Shown here: one piece after another, positions 24,336 to 35,071 of the stretch
How positions within the stretch are numbered: position 1 is the first letter of the stretch
Layout of the letters: every line of letters begins with the position of its first letter
NCBI GenBank assembly: GCA_964007475.1
Contig: OZ023273.1
Span: 39,867,525-39,931,524, forward strand
Direction of reading: 5' to 3'
DNA: 64,000 nt
Source: Hybos culiciformis
Lineage: Eukaryota > Arthropoda > Insecta > Diptera > Hybotidae
Position numbers and translations under genes: made by a program
Notes under the pieces: generated by a model
Told to the model about the DNA's origin: nothing
Seen by the model: only the letters and a program-made list of their open reading frames with translations
Database searches by the model: none

Positions 24336-25215
24336 TTTAATTATTAAAGAAGACAAGTGCTCTTTTATGTTATTTTAGAAAGCTGAAATCATAAGGGCGA
24401 TATGGCTGAGTGCATAGAATATCGGATTACAATTCTGAAGGTGCCAAGTTCGATCCTCCGATACTGAGAATTTTATGAACATTTTTTTTTTTTTAATTTT
24501 TTTAACATAATAATGTAGTTACGCCAAATACAAAATACCAAAGAGGGAGAGATAATAAATTAGTCAATTAATTTTTGCAGATTGATCTAATTAATTTCCG
24601 TAAAGCGTCATAATTTTTAAAGTTAAAATTTTTCTCTTAATTTAAGTATCTGTACTTCGTTTTGGTAAAAAAAAATTACTTAATATATACAACTTTAATA
24701 TTTAATTCATTATTCGTTATGATTTTGGAATTATTAGCTAATAATTAATTAAAAAAATATTTACACCGTATTTAACATTATAAATTATAATAAAATTATG
24801 ATTTTTGAACATTTTTTTAATCTTAATACTATTAAAAATTAAATTTTATTAAAAAAAAATTTTTTGACATTGGCATTGCGCCTATAATTAGGTACTTACT
24901 AAAAAATATTGATATTACATAATATATGTTTTAATAAAATAATTGCATTAATACACAAAACTTATATTCTAAATTTCCTTATTTGAATATAGATTTTCTT
25001 AAAAACAATTTTAAAATCTAAGTATAAATTTTGTGTAAAAATTTAAGATGTGGGCAAATGCAAAATAATTAATTTTTTTTCCACATATTTATTTTACTTA
25101 TATTTCAAGGACTTTATTATTAAATCATCCAGTTTTCCTTCAATGACATTGATAAGTTGGTTATTTTGAGAAAACTGACCAAAAACTAATATTTATTTGA
25201 GCAACAAAGTGTAAC
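24336..25215. other. Spacer at the centre of the palindrome
   Basis: About 880 bp of unique AT-rich DNA separates the two arms. It carries one tRNA-like sequence at 24394-24460; nothing else was recognised. Confidence 0.6.
24394..24460 (+). repeat. tRNA-like sequence in palindrome spacer
   Basis: GGGCGATATGGCTGAGTGCA begins it and CAAGTTCGATCCTCC closes it, giving recognisable A and B boxes. The putative anticodon stem TCGGA/TCTGA pairs (one G-T) around loop TTACAAT. The acceptor and T stems fail, so it is best read as a Pol III-promoter-bearing, tRNA-derived repeat. Confidence 0.5.
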
Positions 25216-27085
25216 ATTGTATGGAATTATTATTTTTCTAAATATATATCAAGAAATTATAATTATTTTAGAATATTTAATTTTTGAAAAAAAAAAGTCT
25301 GAAGGTGCCAGGTTCGAACCCAATTATGATTTGTTTTTTTTTTTAATATTTGAAATTTTTTTTACATAATAAAATGATTTCTACAAGTAATAAGACAAAA
25401 ATTGTTTTTTTTGTTAGTGGGTACTGGTATGACCTAAAAGACTAGGGCGAGCGGGGGTCCCCTTACTCCCCCCCGTCCCTAAAATTTATTGGAACTTACA
25501 GATAGTGAAAATTAATAGTTTTTCTTGTTCCAAATAAATAAAAAAAAAAATAAAATGAATGGTTTATTAGAATTTTTTTATTATATTTTAGAAATGCAAA
25601 ATCATATGGGCTACATGGCTTGGTGGCTAGAACATCGGAGTATAAGAGTGAAGGTGTCAGGTTCGATTCCCGCCAATGAATACATTTTTTTTTTAATTTT
25701 TTTGAACATAATAATTTTTAATTTTTTTGAACATAATTTTTTTATTGGTAGAATATGTAATTTTTTTGCTTGTAATATTGGGCCCTATATATACATATAT
25801 TTGAAATTAAAAAAGTGTACGATAATTATGAATTCCTACCCAAAATTTTTGGTCTGGTAATCTTTATTTCACCAGAGCTACCTATTTTGAAAAAAATTTT
25901 TTTGGCATATTTTGAGCCGGGAAAACCTATAATGATAAATTACTTGATCGATATCTATACTATCAATGCCAAAATATACCTATGTTGTTTCTCAAGGCTT
26001 TAATAAAATTATTTGTAACGAGTTTAGTGCGTCCAATATTATAAATTTGTTTTATAGGATATAATGTTTATAACTTTAGTGGTTACATGATCTCTGTAAA
26101 AAAATAAAACAAAAACATGAAACATGAAATGAAATGTGATCACTTTTCTTACTTGTTTTTCTCCCGGGAAATTCGTACTTTTTTTAGCGTTTATTATCTT
26201 ATTAACTACAACAGGATTAACAAATGCTTGTTTAAATACATATATACATATAACTGTCTTGTCATAGTAAGTGGTAAAACATGTTTGAAAATTAGTTGGG
26301 ACTTTAGTGATATACCTATTATCCGGTGTCTAAATTTTTTATGAATGATCACAAGATTATGTTAATTCTATTGTGAAAATAAGACAATATTGAAAAATAG
26401 TTCATTCAACTCGCTATTAAAAAACTGATTTCTGAATAGGATAGTTTTTTTTTTCACAATTAAATTTTTAAAAAGAAATAGCATCTCGATACTTAAATTT
26501 ATGCATCTGTCAACGTTTCCAATATTTTTTACATCCATTTTATAGCAATATTCAATTGCATTAATTCATATATGAAATTATACAGTTTACAACTAAGTTC
26601 TCAAATAAGTTTTTAGCTACATTTTAATTTTATAATATGTATTATAAAATTATAAAACACTATTTATTAATTAAAAGTTTTTTCCATTTATATAAATTAA
26701 AATAAAAAATCAAAGAGCGCCTAATTTGCATTCGATTATTTGCTACTACCACCAAGATCTGTACCAAATTTGCTACAATTTTACTTAGCTCTGTGTTTTG
26801 CTTCAAAAATAGAATATGTATAAAAAATAATAAATTAGTGGCTGATAAAAACATTTTGGTTTGTTTAAATATCTCAAAAAAACTAATTATTATGAAAAAA
26901 ATTTAAAAACTATGAATAACAGTGGCTACAAATGATGGGCTGCTCAGTACAAAATGTAAATTAAAATAAAAATCAGTCCATCAGTCCAAAAGCAGTCCAT
27001 TATTTGTAGCCACTGTTATTTCATAGTTTAAATCTTAAGTATAAACTTCTGTAGGCAGTTCTATGACTGCTTCGTGTGTTTTTTT
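25216..27085 (-). repeat. Right arm of the ~4.6-kb palindrome
   Basis: Inverse of 22470-24335. It differs by a few substitutions and by homopolymer lengths, such as the A-run frame differences near 25530-25700. It ends at 27085, where an extra partial copy of arm sequence follows. Confidence 0.9.
25608..25674 (+). repeat. tRNA-like sequence (right arm)
   Basis: GGGCTACATGGCTTGGTGGC to AGGTTCGATTCCCGCC, the mirror of 23882-23948 with small differences. Good A and B boxes; T stem mostly unpaired. It is preceded by the shared leader TTTATTAGAATTTTTTTATT and followed by a T-rich tail. Confidence 0.6.
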
Positions 27086-27262
27086 TTGCATATTTTGAGC
27101 CGGGAAAACCTATAATGATAAATTACTTGATCGATATCTATACTATCAATGCCAAAATATACCTATGTTGTTTGTAACGAGTTTAGTGCGTCCAATATTA
27201 TAAATTTGTTTTATAGGATATAATGTTTATAACTTTAGTGGTTACATGATCTCTGTAAAAAA
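27086..27262 (+). repeat. Extra partial direct copy of arm segment
   Basis: GCATATTTTGAGCCGGGAAA through ATGATCTCTGTAAAA repeats 25905-26104 in direct orientation. It lacks 24 bp (CTCAAGGC...ATTATTT) between two short TTT-containing repeats. It sits directly against the outer end of the right arm. Confidence 0.8.
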
Positions 27263-28062
27263 TAATCTAGAGTGTGTAAAAACATTTCCCAGATGTTTCG
27301 AAAATTATTTTATTTGATGGAAAATCAGCTCGAATAACTAATTTAAATTAAACATTATGAATTATAAATCGAAATTTTGTTCATATAAATCGAATTTTAA
27401 GACATTTTACTAAATTTTTGTTCATATTAATCAATTGTTAAATAATTTTATTAAATTTTGGCATTTAAATCTATTTTATTGTATTTTGTTTATATAAGTC
27501 TTATCTGTAAAAGTTCATCATCGACTGGAAATAATATTATTTGTCTAGCTAAATCTATAATTAATTTGAGACGTTAAATAATATGAAGTTAACAATATTT
27601 TATATTTTTATATTTAATCATTCGTAACTGCGTGAAATTCCGAAGTTTTCACAATCTGCATGTCAAAATAAAAAATAGACGAAAATATCAAATTGAAATT
27701 AGGATCGAATTTGGCAAATAATATTTAAGCTATAAATTAAAAAATATAGGATCAAAAAATAAATGTATATTTCTATTGCTAACTATTACTTTTTAATTAT
27801 TTCATAGTCCCTTATTTTATTATACATATATAAATAAATCGACAATAAATTCCGTTGTCACATGAGAATTTTTTTTTGGGGACCCACAAAGAATTTAATT
27901 TCTTTTTTTTAATGAAAAACTATAAATCATATTTTTATTTTAATTCAAGAATTGTTAAGTGGTGCAAAAATTTAATTTTTATCATATATCATATGAATAT
28001 TTAACGTTTTCCAAAAATACTAAAAGGATTTGTTTCTTTATTAAAAAAAAAAAAATCCTCAT
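27263..28062. other. AT-rich spacer, no gene seen
   Basis: No feature recognised before the tRNA-like pair. Confidence 0.45.
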
Positions 28063-28126
28063 TGGGAATCGAACCAGGCACCTTCAGACTTACAGTGTGA
28101 TGTTCTACTACTAAGCCATATTGCCT
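28063..28126 (-). repeat. tRNA-like sequence
   Basis: On the minus strand, TATGGCTTAGTAGTAGAACA leads to GAAGGTGCCTGGTTCGATTC. The A/B boxes and the 'CTGAAGGTGCC' linker match the other members of this family. Not a functional tRNA by stem pairing. Confidence 0.5.
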
Positions 28127-28401
28127 ATTTATGAGTTTAGCTTTCTAAACAAATACAAAAAATATTTTTGACTTATTTTCCTAAATAATATTAAATCTCA
28201 TTTTATGGCAAAATAGATTTTTTGTTTGGATTAATTTTTTGATTGGTTAGTTAATTTTTCAAACTCGTTTTTTGAGTATTCTAATTCTTTTCTTATTTTT
28301 TTTTTTGAGTATTATTTTTTATTCCCCTACAATAAAATAAAAACAAAAAAATGAATGGTTTATTAGAATTTTTTTATTATATTTTAGAAAGCAAAAATTA
28401 T

Positions 28402-28470
28402 ATGGCCGTATGGCTTAGTGGATAGAACACCATACTAATAAGTCTGAAGGTGCCAGGTTCGAACCCAATT
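28402..28470 (+). repeat. tRNA-like sequence
   Basis: TATGGCCGTATGGCTTAGTG starts it; CCAGGTTCGAACCC ends it. The leader ATGGTTTATTAGAATTTTTT (28351 onward) is the same as that before 25608, so leader plus tRNA-like body behave as one repeat unit. The T stem does not pair beyond two bases. Confidence 0.55.
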
Positions 28471-28679
28471 ATTGTTTGTTTTTTTTTTTAATATTTGAAA
28501 AATGATGACGGTCGATTCTCAGAAAAATGATGACGATTCTCAGAAAAATTCTATATGAAAATGGATTTTTACCCTCTACCAAATTTCTTCCAACGTCGCT
28601 AAAGAAGTATAAACTTCAAAAATTATAAGGTTATCAACTTCCGATAGAGTTTTACTCTTTTCACAGAACACATAATACG

Positions 28680-28790
28680 ACTTCTCACAGAACACGTAAT
28701 ACGACTTTTTCATCTCGACAATGATTTGATTTCATTCAGGATAAAATTAACTTATACTCCTCTTCCCGCCCATCAAAGAATTATCTCTGG
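28680..28790 (-). repeat. Outer continuation of the palindrome arm
   Basis: CACAGAACACG...CGACTTTTTC, GACAATGATTTGATTT and TATACTCCTCTTCC match, inverted, 22370-22470 just outside the left arm. Similarity is lower than in the main arms. The right arm therefore resumes here after ~1.6 kb of inserted sequence. Confidence 0.6.
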
Positions 28791-29489
28791 AATATGAGTT
28801 CTTACAAAAATGCTTAAAACATAAACACTCCATTACGAAAGTATAAATTTAACACAAGCAGATTCAACTGATATTAAAACACTTTAATAAAATAATTGAT
28901 AAATCAAATAATACCGTCAGCAGGCATTATCAATTTTATTTTAAGAATTTTATTAAAATGCAAATGGTGAAAATGAAAAAATCAAATTTAAGTGAGAAAT
29001 TTTCATATGAAAGACCTTTATTGGGTTTTAAACGAAACTCTGTAGATATTATAATGTACCTACATTCTACTGAACGCTATATAATTTTTAGTATACCGAG
29101 ATATGAGTTATGTTAAGGATAAAAAAAAATAAACAAAGGAACAAAATTTTTAAACAAATAAAAAAGGAAAACTTTTAATTAAAATTTTTCATATATTAAT
29201 GTAAAAGAGGAAAAACTTTGTACGAAATAAATATTTTTTTTTTTGTTTATGAAACAGTTTTTTTTTTTTTTTTCTGATACTTATTGACTAATGGCACACA
29301 AAATAATTATTTTTTCAAACAATATATTTTTTCCACAATATGCATTCTACACAATATACATACAAACCTTCAAAATACATTTAGCGTAGGTCAGATGAAA
29401 ATACAACAAAAAATATTATTCTTTTTAAACTAGAAAAGGAAATGAAATCAATATCTTGAGTGGTTGACGTTGCACAGCAAATGGTGAAA

Positions 29490-29894
29490 TAGTAGATTAC
29501 AACACATGTTAAGAAAATTTGTTATTACAACGAGTTGTGTATACATAAAAAACACATAGACACGAGTCAATACTTATATCACGAGACCGTTAGGTCGAGT
29601 GATATAATATTGACAAATATCCATGTGTTTTTGTGTATATACACAACGAGCTGTATAACAAATTTTGTTAACATGTTTTGTATACTGTTTTAATGAGCAT
29701 GTGAGAGGTAGTTGCAATCAATACATTTGCAATGCATAAAATAAACAAAAGTTCAAAATGAAGTAAGTAAATAAAATTTACTTAATACGGAGAATGTAAA
29801 TAAAATTTACTTAATTAAATAATTACTTGTGTATACCATTTACCAAGCTAAATTTGCGATTGTAAATACAACTTACCGATCACATGCACATTAA
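29490..29894 (+). mobile_element. Hairpin/TTAA-family element 'e', compact and complete
   Basis: It begins with the tip TAGTAGATTACAACACATG. The ~200-bp imperfect palindrome is centred on TATCACGAGACCG and GGTCGAGTGATATA. The junction TTTTAATGAGCATGTG follows, and the element closes at TCACATGCACATTAA. GCATGTGA and TCACATGC form a short inverted repeat flanking the non-palindromic half, each side next to TTAA. No coding sequence. At 405 bp this is the clearest short member of the family. Confidence 0.7.
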
Positions 29895-31058
29895 AATTTT
29901 GTACATTTATATATTGTAATTATTTTTGTAATTTTTATTCAGGTTTTACTTTACTAATAAATATTTGTACAGTAAATCCAAATATATTATTTTTTTTTTT
30001 TAAAGATGAAGGAATAGGAGAACACGTTCCACGTAAATATTGCAAATACTCCACGAAATTACCGGGAATTCTCGCACTAAATTAAAATTAATTTTCGTTG
30101 TTTGGTATATTCTTTTAATTGTTTCTTTTTTGGAGTGTATTTTTTTCTGCTTTATTATTATGAATTTAGAATATTAAAGAGTTACAGTTATTATATTTAA
30201 GAGTTACAAATTGTTTATGATTATTATATTTAATCAACAAAAAAACAATTCTTTTTATAACTTCGTTGAGCAAACAATTCGTAGGAAATTTTAAAAAATA
30301 GTTCACCATAGTTCAAAATGACCATAATTGAACTCTAGATTGCAAATTATATAAAAAAAAAATTAAATTTAGTTGAGATGTGGGTAACGAATTTTGTATT
30401 TGCTTTATAAGATACTGTGTTCTACCTCTATTGACACTTCACATATATAACTTACACTGTTAATTCTTTTAGAGATTGAGATACAAGTTTTTAAAATCTT
30501 CTCGAAAATTTTATTTGATTTTTACTGTAAAGTGCTTTTGGTATAGCTGCTTTTATTTCAAATTAACTTTTTGAGTTTATTTGATTTTTAGTATACTTGA
30601 TTTAGATATTGAACTAAGAATTTGTGCTAAATGTTATTTTAAAAATGAAAATAAGCGTTCAGTTTTAAATGTGGTAATTATGCTTTCCCGACAAAAAGGA
30701 GATCATCCTCGCTATTTTCGTCGATTATAAGCGCATAACGAAATTCTTAAGTGCCTTAGTGTGATGAAAAGTTTTGTGGAATCGATAGGTTTGAAAATAC
30801 CGGCCTTGCGGAAAAGCAATATCAATTTTACACAATGCATGATTATTCAAAATGTTTTATTAAAAATTTCGACATTCATCTCACTAACTCATCTGATTTC
30901 GCCCTGAAATTGTTTCTGGTGGAGTATATTAAAAAATATAGAATGAAGTATGCGAACTGTTTTCAGTACTTTAATTTTAATATACCTTGGTACTTTAATT
31001 TTAAGATACCTTGGTCACAATCAAGGGCATCAGGTTCCTTCAATATTATTATATCAAT
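29895..31058. other. Spacer; part of a dispersed repeat at its end
   Basis: Mostly AT-rich. From about 31000 a segment (AAGATACCTTGGTCACAATC...CAATGCAATTTAGTC) matches, inverted, 38570-38650, so it belongs to an unnamed dispersed repeat. A 47-codon frame at 30765-30908 has no recognisable domain. Confidence 0.45.
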
Positions 31059-31069
31059 GCAATTTAGTC

Positions 31070-31368
31070 TGCGTTAGGATAAACAGGGAAAGCATTGACC
31101 GGTCGCTGACCCAGTGCCGCAACTGTTTAATTCTTGACGAAGTGCTTGCTCTACCTCCTCGTAGTGGCCACTGGGCACAGGTTCTTTTAATAACCATTAA
31201 CTGAACTAGCTAAGACTGCAAGTGCTGAGGTCCTTCTACATGAAGGTGGGCAAAGTCCTGACAAGGCTCTCCCGCTCAACTTTTTGAGAAAACAACACGT
31301 CACGAAATCTAAAATTGAGGAGGCCAAAGCCCGAAATGGGCTGTAGCGCCATTGAAAAAGGAGAAGAA
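31070..31368 (+). mobile_element. Retroposed LINE-3'-end or SINE fragment
   Basis: Flanked by perfect 11-bp direct repeats GCAATTTAGTC (31059-31069 and 31369-31379). The homologous locus at 38565-38600 has the uninterrupted sequence. The insert is GC-richer than its surroundings and contains GGCCAAAGCCCGAAATGGGC and TGTAGCGCCATTG. It ends in a purine-rich tail GAAAAAGGAGAAGAA, consistent with target-primed insertion of a 5'-truncated LINE or a SINE. The parent family is not identified. Confidence 0.7.
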
Positions 31369-31628
31369 GCAATTTAGTCATGTATAAGAACTTTTTTTAC
31401 GCTGTTAAAATAAATCGTAAAATATTGCAATTCGCATGCATGTTTATTTAGAAAGAAAAATTATATGACAACGAATACATTACATAAGAAAACTGTTTTT
31501 TTTTTTAAATTGAATTTTTTAAAATCATTTTTTAACAATATTTTTTCAGAGAAGAATAACGAGAGCCGCATGCGGCTCGCGAGTCGCAGTTTGCCAAGTA
31601 TATGGTATATATTTTTCTTACACCCTCT

Positions 31629-31688
31629 TCGGGATTCGAACCTAGTTCTGTAACATTTCAATCTAACACTCTACCATTCGGCCATAGT
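31629..31688 (-). repeat. tRNA-like sequence
   Basis: On the minus strand, CTATGGCCGAATGGTAGAGT leads to CTAGGTTCGAATCCC. A and B boxes are good; the T stem pairs only partly. It resembles the other tRNA-like repeats but has a different linker. Confidence 0.5.
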
Positions 31689-31942
31689 AATAAATTTTAT
31701 GAAATATTTTAATTTAAGTAGTTTTGGAATAACATTAATTCTCTTAGTATTAAAAATTATGCTCCGAGGCATTATTTTTCGATTTTAGAGCAATTTGTAC
31801 TTTATATGATACCGAAAGAACATTGGTTTTAAAAAAAAAAAATCTTTTTGTTTTTGTTGACTGTATCAAAGTATTAGAACTTTAATGCCTTTTTTGGTTC
31901 AGTGTCCGAATCGGGGGGTGACTTAACCTAACAGGAATTAAC

Positions 31943-32118
31943 GGGGGCGCGGGGGTCGCAGGGGCGCGGTGGTCGCGAGGGCGCGGTGGTCGCGAGGGCG
32001 CGGTGGTCGCGAGGGCGCGGTGGTCGCGAGGGCGCGGTGTTCGCGAGGGCGCGGTGGTCGCGAGGGCGCGGTGGTCGCGAGGGCGTGGAGGCGCGGTGGT
32101 CGCGAGGGCGCGGTAGAC
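31943..32118 (+). repeat. GC-rich 17-bp minisatellite
   Basis: About nine tandem copies of GGGCGCGGTGGTCGCGA with few variants, starting directly after the left MULE terminal repeat and running into the transposase frame. Because 17 is not a multiple of 3, translation gives a 17-residue period rich in Arg, Gly and Ala. Both strands are open across it, which explains the antisense Pro/Arg-rich frame. The composition contrasts sharply with the AT-rich window. Confidence 0.9.
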
Positions 32119-32139
32119 GCGGCAGCCTATTACGCCTCG

Positions 32140-33190
32140 ATGTCGAATAAATCAGAAGAGGGTTACACACATTTATTGAATTTTATTAACAGCAACTATT
32201 TTCAACTTAATGCCGATTCTTTTATAACAGATTATGAAAAGGCATTAAGAAATGCAATAAAAAATGTTTTTCCATCAGCCAAAATAAAAGGATGTTGGTT
32301 CCATTATTGCCAGGCACTACGAAGAAACGCTGGGAAAATTCCGAAATTGATAACAATGTTGAGATCCAACCAACAATTGAATAGGCATTTCCATAAATTC
32401 ATGGTTTTACCTTTATTAAAACCAATGGATATTTATTACGCTTTCAACGAAATTAAGGCAGAACACCACAAATTTGCTAAAACTGAAGCATCAGTTTTTG
32501 ATAAATTTGTTGACTATTTTGAGAAACAGTGGATTAAAAAGGTACATGTAGTAATAATTTTGACTTTTATTATTCGTTATACTAAAAGTGCTTTTTAAAT
32601 TTTAGGAGGGACCTGAATCAATCTCTGTTTTTAAAGAAAAAATAAGGACGACCAGTGGTGTTGAAAGCTACAATGCCTATTTAACTTCGAAGTTGGCAAA
32701 ATTGGGAAATTTCTATAAATTTGTCGATTTTATATTAAACGAAGATTTCAAAATGACGCTTGATTTAAAAAATTCTTTAGATGGTGTGATGGATATTTTC
32801 CAAAAGCCTAAAACACACAAACATAAGCGAAGATCTGCCTTAATATTAAAAACGTTAGATGAATTGGAAAAAAAAAAAATAACTCTAAATGATTTCCTCA
32901 TAAAAATGACAAACTGGCTAAACAAGATGATGGATGTAGATGATGTTCACTGTATTCCAGAAGAAAGTGAAATAGAGGAAATTCTAAGTGCATACGATGA
33001 TCAAGCTGATTATGATGACATAACTTGTTGTGAAAGCAAAAAAAATGCTTTGATAAAACCGTGCAATCATCTCAAGTTATGCACAGGCTGTTTTGCAAAT
33101 TTATCCGAAGCAGCTGCCCAAAAGAAAACCCCAATATTGTGCCCATATTGTAGGACTATTGTTCAGAATACTGAATTTATTTATTTATAA
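32140..33190 (+). CDS. MULE transposase C-terminal half with RING-like tail (2 exons)
   Basis: Exon 1 runs to 32541. A 64-bp intron (GT at 32542, AG at 32605, phase 0) follows, and exon 2 spans 32606-33190; splicing keeps one open frame. The start given is the first ATG, but homology begins slightly earlier ('YYASMSNK'). Exon 1 holds the MULE core: 'SFITDYEKALRNAI' with a catalytic Asp, then 'GCWFHYCQAL' with the conserved Cys/His. Exon 2 has 'TSGVESYNAYL', whose Glu is the likely third catalytic residue. The first catalytic Asp and the N-terminal DNA-binding domain are missing, replaced by the minisatellite. The last ~55 residues contain 'IKPCNHLKLCTGC' and 'CPYCRTIV', an IAP-like RING pattern. 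Its first Cys pair is CC rather than CxxC. Probably inactive as a transposase. Confidence 0.75.
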
Positions 33191-33377
33191 ATTGTTATGT
33201 TATGTCACTTTTTGTTTTTTTTGGAAAGTGAATTAAAATAATAAAATAAAATGACTTAAAATAATGTTATTTTATGTCTTTTTAAATAAATGAATTAACA
33301 TAATGTTACTTTATTTCGCTTTTAAAGTGAATTAAAGTAATGTTACGTTAATTCCTGTTAGGTTAAGTCACCCCCCC

Positions 33378-33631
33378 GTCCGAATCGTCGGTCTCTAACC
33401 TTATTTTTAATTTCCTCTAATAGACATCTGTGTACCCAATACACAAATTTTCAACGGAATCCATTAAAACCGGTTAACATACACAAATATTACAATTTTC
33501 AATGAAATGCAGACCATAGTCCGAATATCGACAACTGTCTGACCATTATACTAATTTTCTTTAAACTTTAAAAATTATGAGAAATAATAATTTGGAAAAT
33601 AATTTGGACCCTTGGCTAATTTATAGCCGCT
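33378..33631. other. Target duplication and short spacer
   Basis: Starts with the right-hand MULE target duplication GTCCGAATCG (33378-33387); otherwise AT-rich with no feature. Confidence 0.5.
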
Positions 33632-34780
33632 AAATGGTAGTTTTGAACTATAAACACACTTACAATAATTACAATGACGGTAAAATAATATAACTTCATG
33701 TTATTCAATTTTTTTTTTGTTTAAAAGTCGAAGGAAATTTTTTTCAAACTGAAGTTGCACCAACAAAACACCTTTTTAAACAGTTGATAAAAAACTGGAT
33801 TTAAAACTCTATTTATTTATTTATTCATTCCCATAATTTTTATTCATAATTATTATTTTACTGAATTTTTTCATATATAGATTTTTTAGTTTTATAAATC
33901 AAAAGCACACCTTAAAAAAAAATATATATTTTTAAAAAGATAAATTATAAATATAAAAATATAAATATATAAATATTACTTATTATAAGAACATATTATT
34001 CTAAAAAGTTGTTACCCTTCAAATAAACAATGTGTTGTTAAATTTTGAAAAATTGAAAACTCAAAAAATTAATTCAATCTTTAAATAAAAAGAACAGGAC
34101 TTATTTTATGAAAAAGACGTCTTGCGAAATAAAAACTACGTTTTTTTAAAAATTCTATTTTTATCTATATATTTTTCACATAGACTTCTTTTGAAAATAC
34201 AAGACACAATAATTTTAATCAAAATAAAAAATAAAAAAAAATTCAAAACCATTCTATTTACAGCTCGTTCATTAGACCATCGTGAGGTAAATTTTAAATG
34301 AATGTTAATTACTCAACATTTAATTAAGCAATCCACATGTTAATAATTGGTGTACTTTTAACAACATTTAGTTTCTAACTTGAGACATATTCCAACATTA
34401 ACGAATTGGATGTTATAACTCTACCCAAACACTATGAAAACATTTTCCTAACCGGTTTTGCCTTAAAGATCGTGAGTTAAGCGTTATGTAAAATAAAACA
34501 TGTTTATCAAATGTTTTTAGAAAACGTTAAATAAATCCAAGAACCAACGGAATTTTTAAATATAATAATATTTTAGAGCGTTTGATGAACGTTCTCTCTT
34601 AACCGTAGTTACAATCGAAAATTATCTACACTATCAGTGAGAGTTTTTTAAAAAAGGATTCTAAATTTTTCTGGGTTTTCATAAAGAAACTCAAATCATC
34701 TTCTTGCTTTCCTAACGGTATGTTTATGGAAAGGTAGTTGTAAAGAGAGAATATAGAGATAATTTATAATAAAAAATAAA

Positions 34781-34960
34781 GATAAAAGAAGCCAAGGGAA
34801 TTTTTCCACGTTAATTATCCTTTAATTTCTCTTTCTTTTACAGATAAAAGAAGCCAAGGGAATTTTTCCACGTTAATTATCCTTTAATTTCTCTTTCGTT
34901 TACAGATAAAAGAAGCCAAGGGAATTTATGCTTTAATTTCTCTTTCTTTTAGTGATATTA
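34781..34960 (+). repeat. 62-bp minisatellite, ~3 units
   Basis: GATAAAAGAAGCCAAGGGAA recurs at 34781, 34843 and 34905 (period 62), each followed by TTTTTCCACGTTAATTATCC and a pyrimidine tract; the last unit is shortened. The same unit forms a five-copy inverted array at 43310-43600. Confidence 0.85.
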
Positions 34961-35071
34961 TTTTTGTGTATGAATTACGTAGTTCTCATTTTTTCTATTT
35001 TTTTTTATGTATTTGGCTGTATTGAAATATTGTGAGAGATATTATGTTTGTTTAGGTATTACGTAATATTC

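Larger units (their letters stand above)
31914..33377 (+). mobile_element. MULE (Mutator-like) element, internally deleted
   Basis: Terminal inverted repeats of about 30 bp: a G run plus TGACTTAACCTAACAGGAAT at the left is perfectly inverted at the right up to the C run ending at 33377. They are flanked by a 9-10-bp duplication, (G)TCCGAATCG, at 31904-31913 and 33378-33387, the length expected for Mutator elements. Between them lie a GC-rich array and the C-terminal half of a MULE transposase. At 1464 bp it is shorter than an autonomous element. Confidence 0.85.

Noticed and set aside
24394..24460. Functional tRNA gene
   Set aside because: Although the A and B boxes and a possible anticodon stem are present, the acceptor and T stems do not pair.
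23696..26003. Several 60-111-codon open frames, duplicated on opposite strands
   Set aside because: They are mirror images within the palindrome arms, rich in F, I, K and N, and one crosses a tRNA-like sequence. No domain or start context supports a gene.
30765..30908. 47-codon ATG frame
   Set aside because: No recognisable domain, and neighbouring DNA is part of a dispersed repeat.
31555..31600. GAGCCGCATGCGGCTCGCGA as a hAT terminus
   Set aside because: It resembles hAT MITE ends, but no matching inverted end or target duplication was found.
31928..32170. Minus-strand Pro/Arg-rich frame
   Set aside because: Antisense translation of the 17-bp minisatellite; open only because 17 bp is not a multiple of three and the unit lacks stops.
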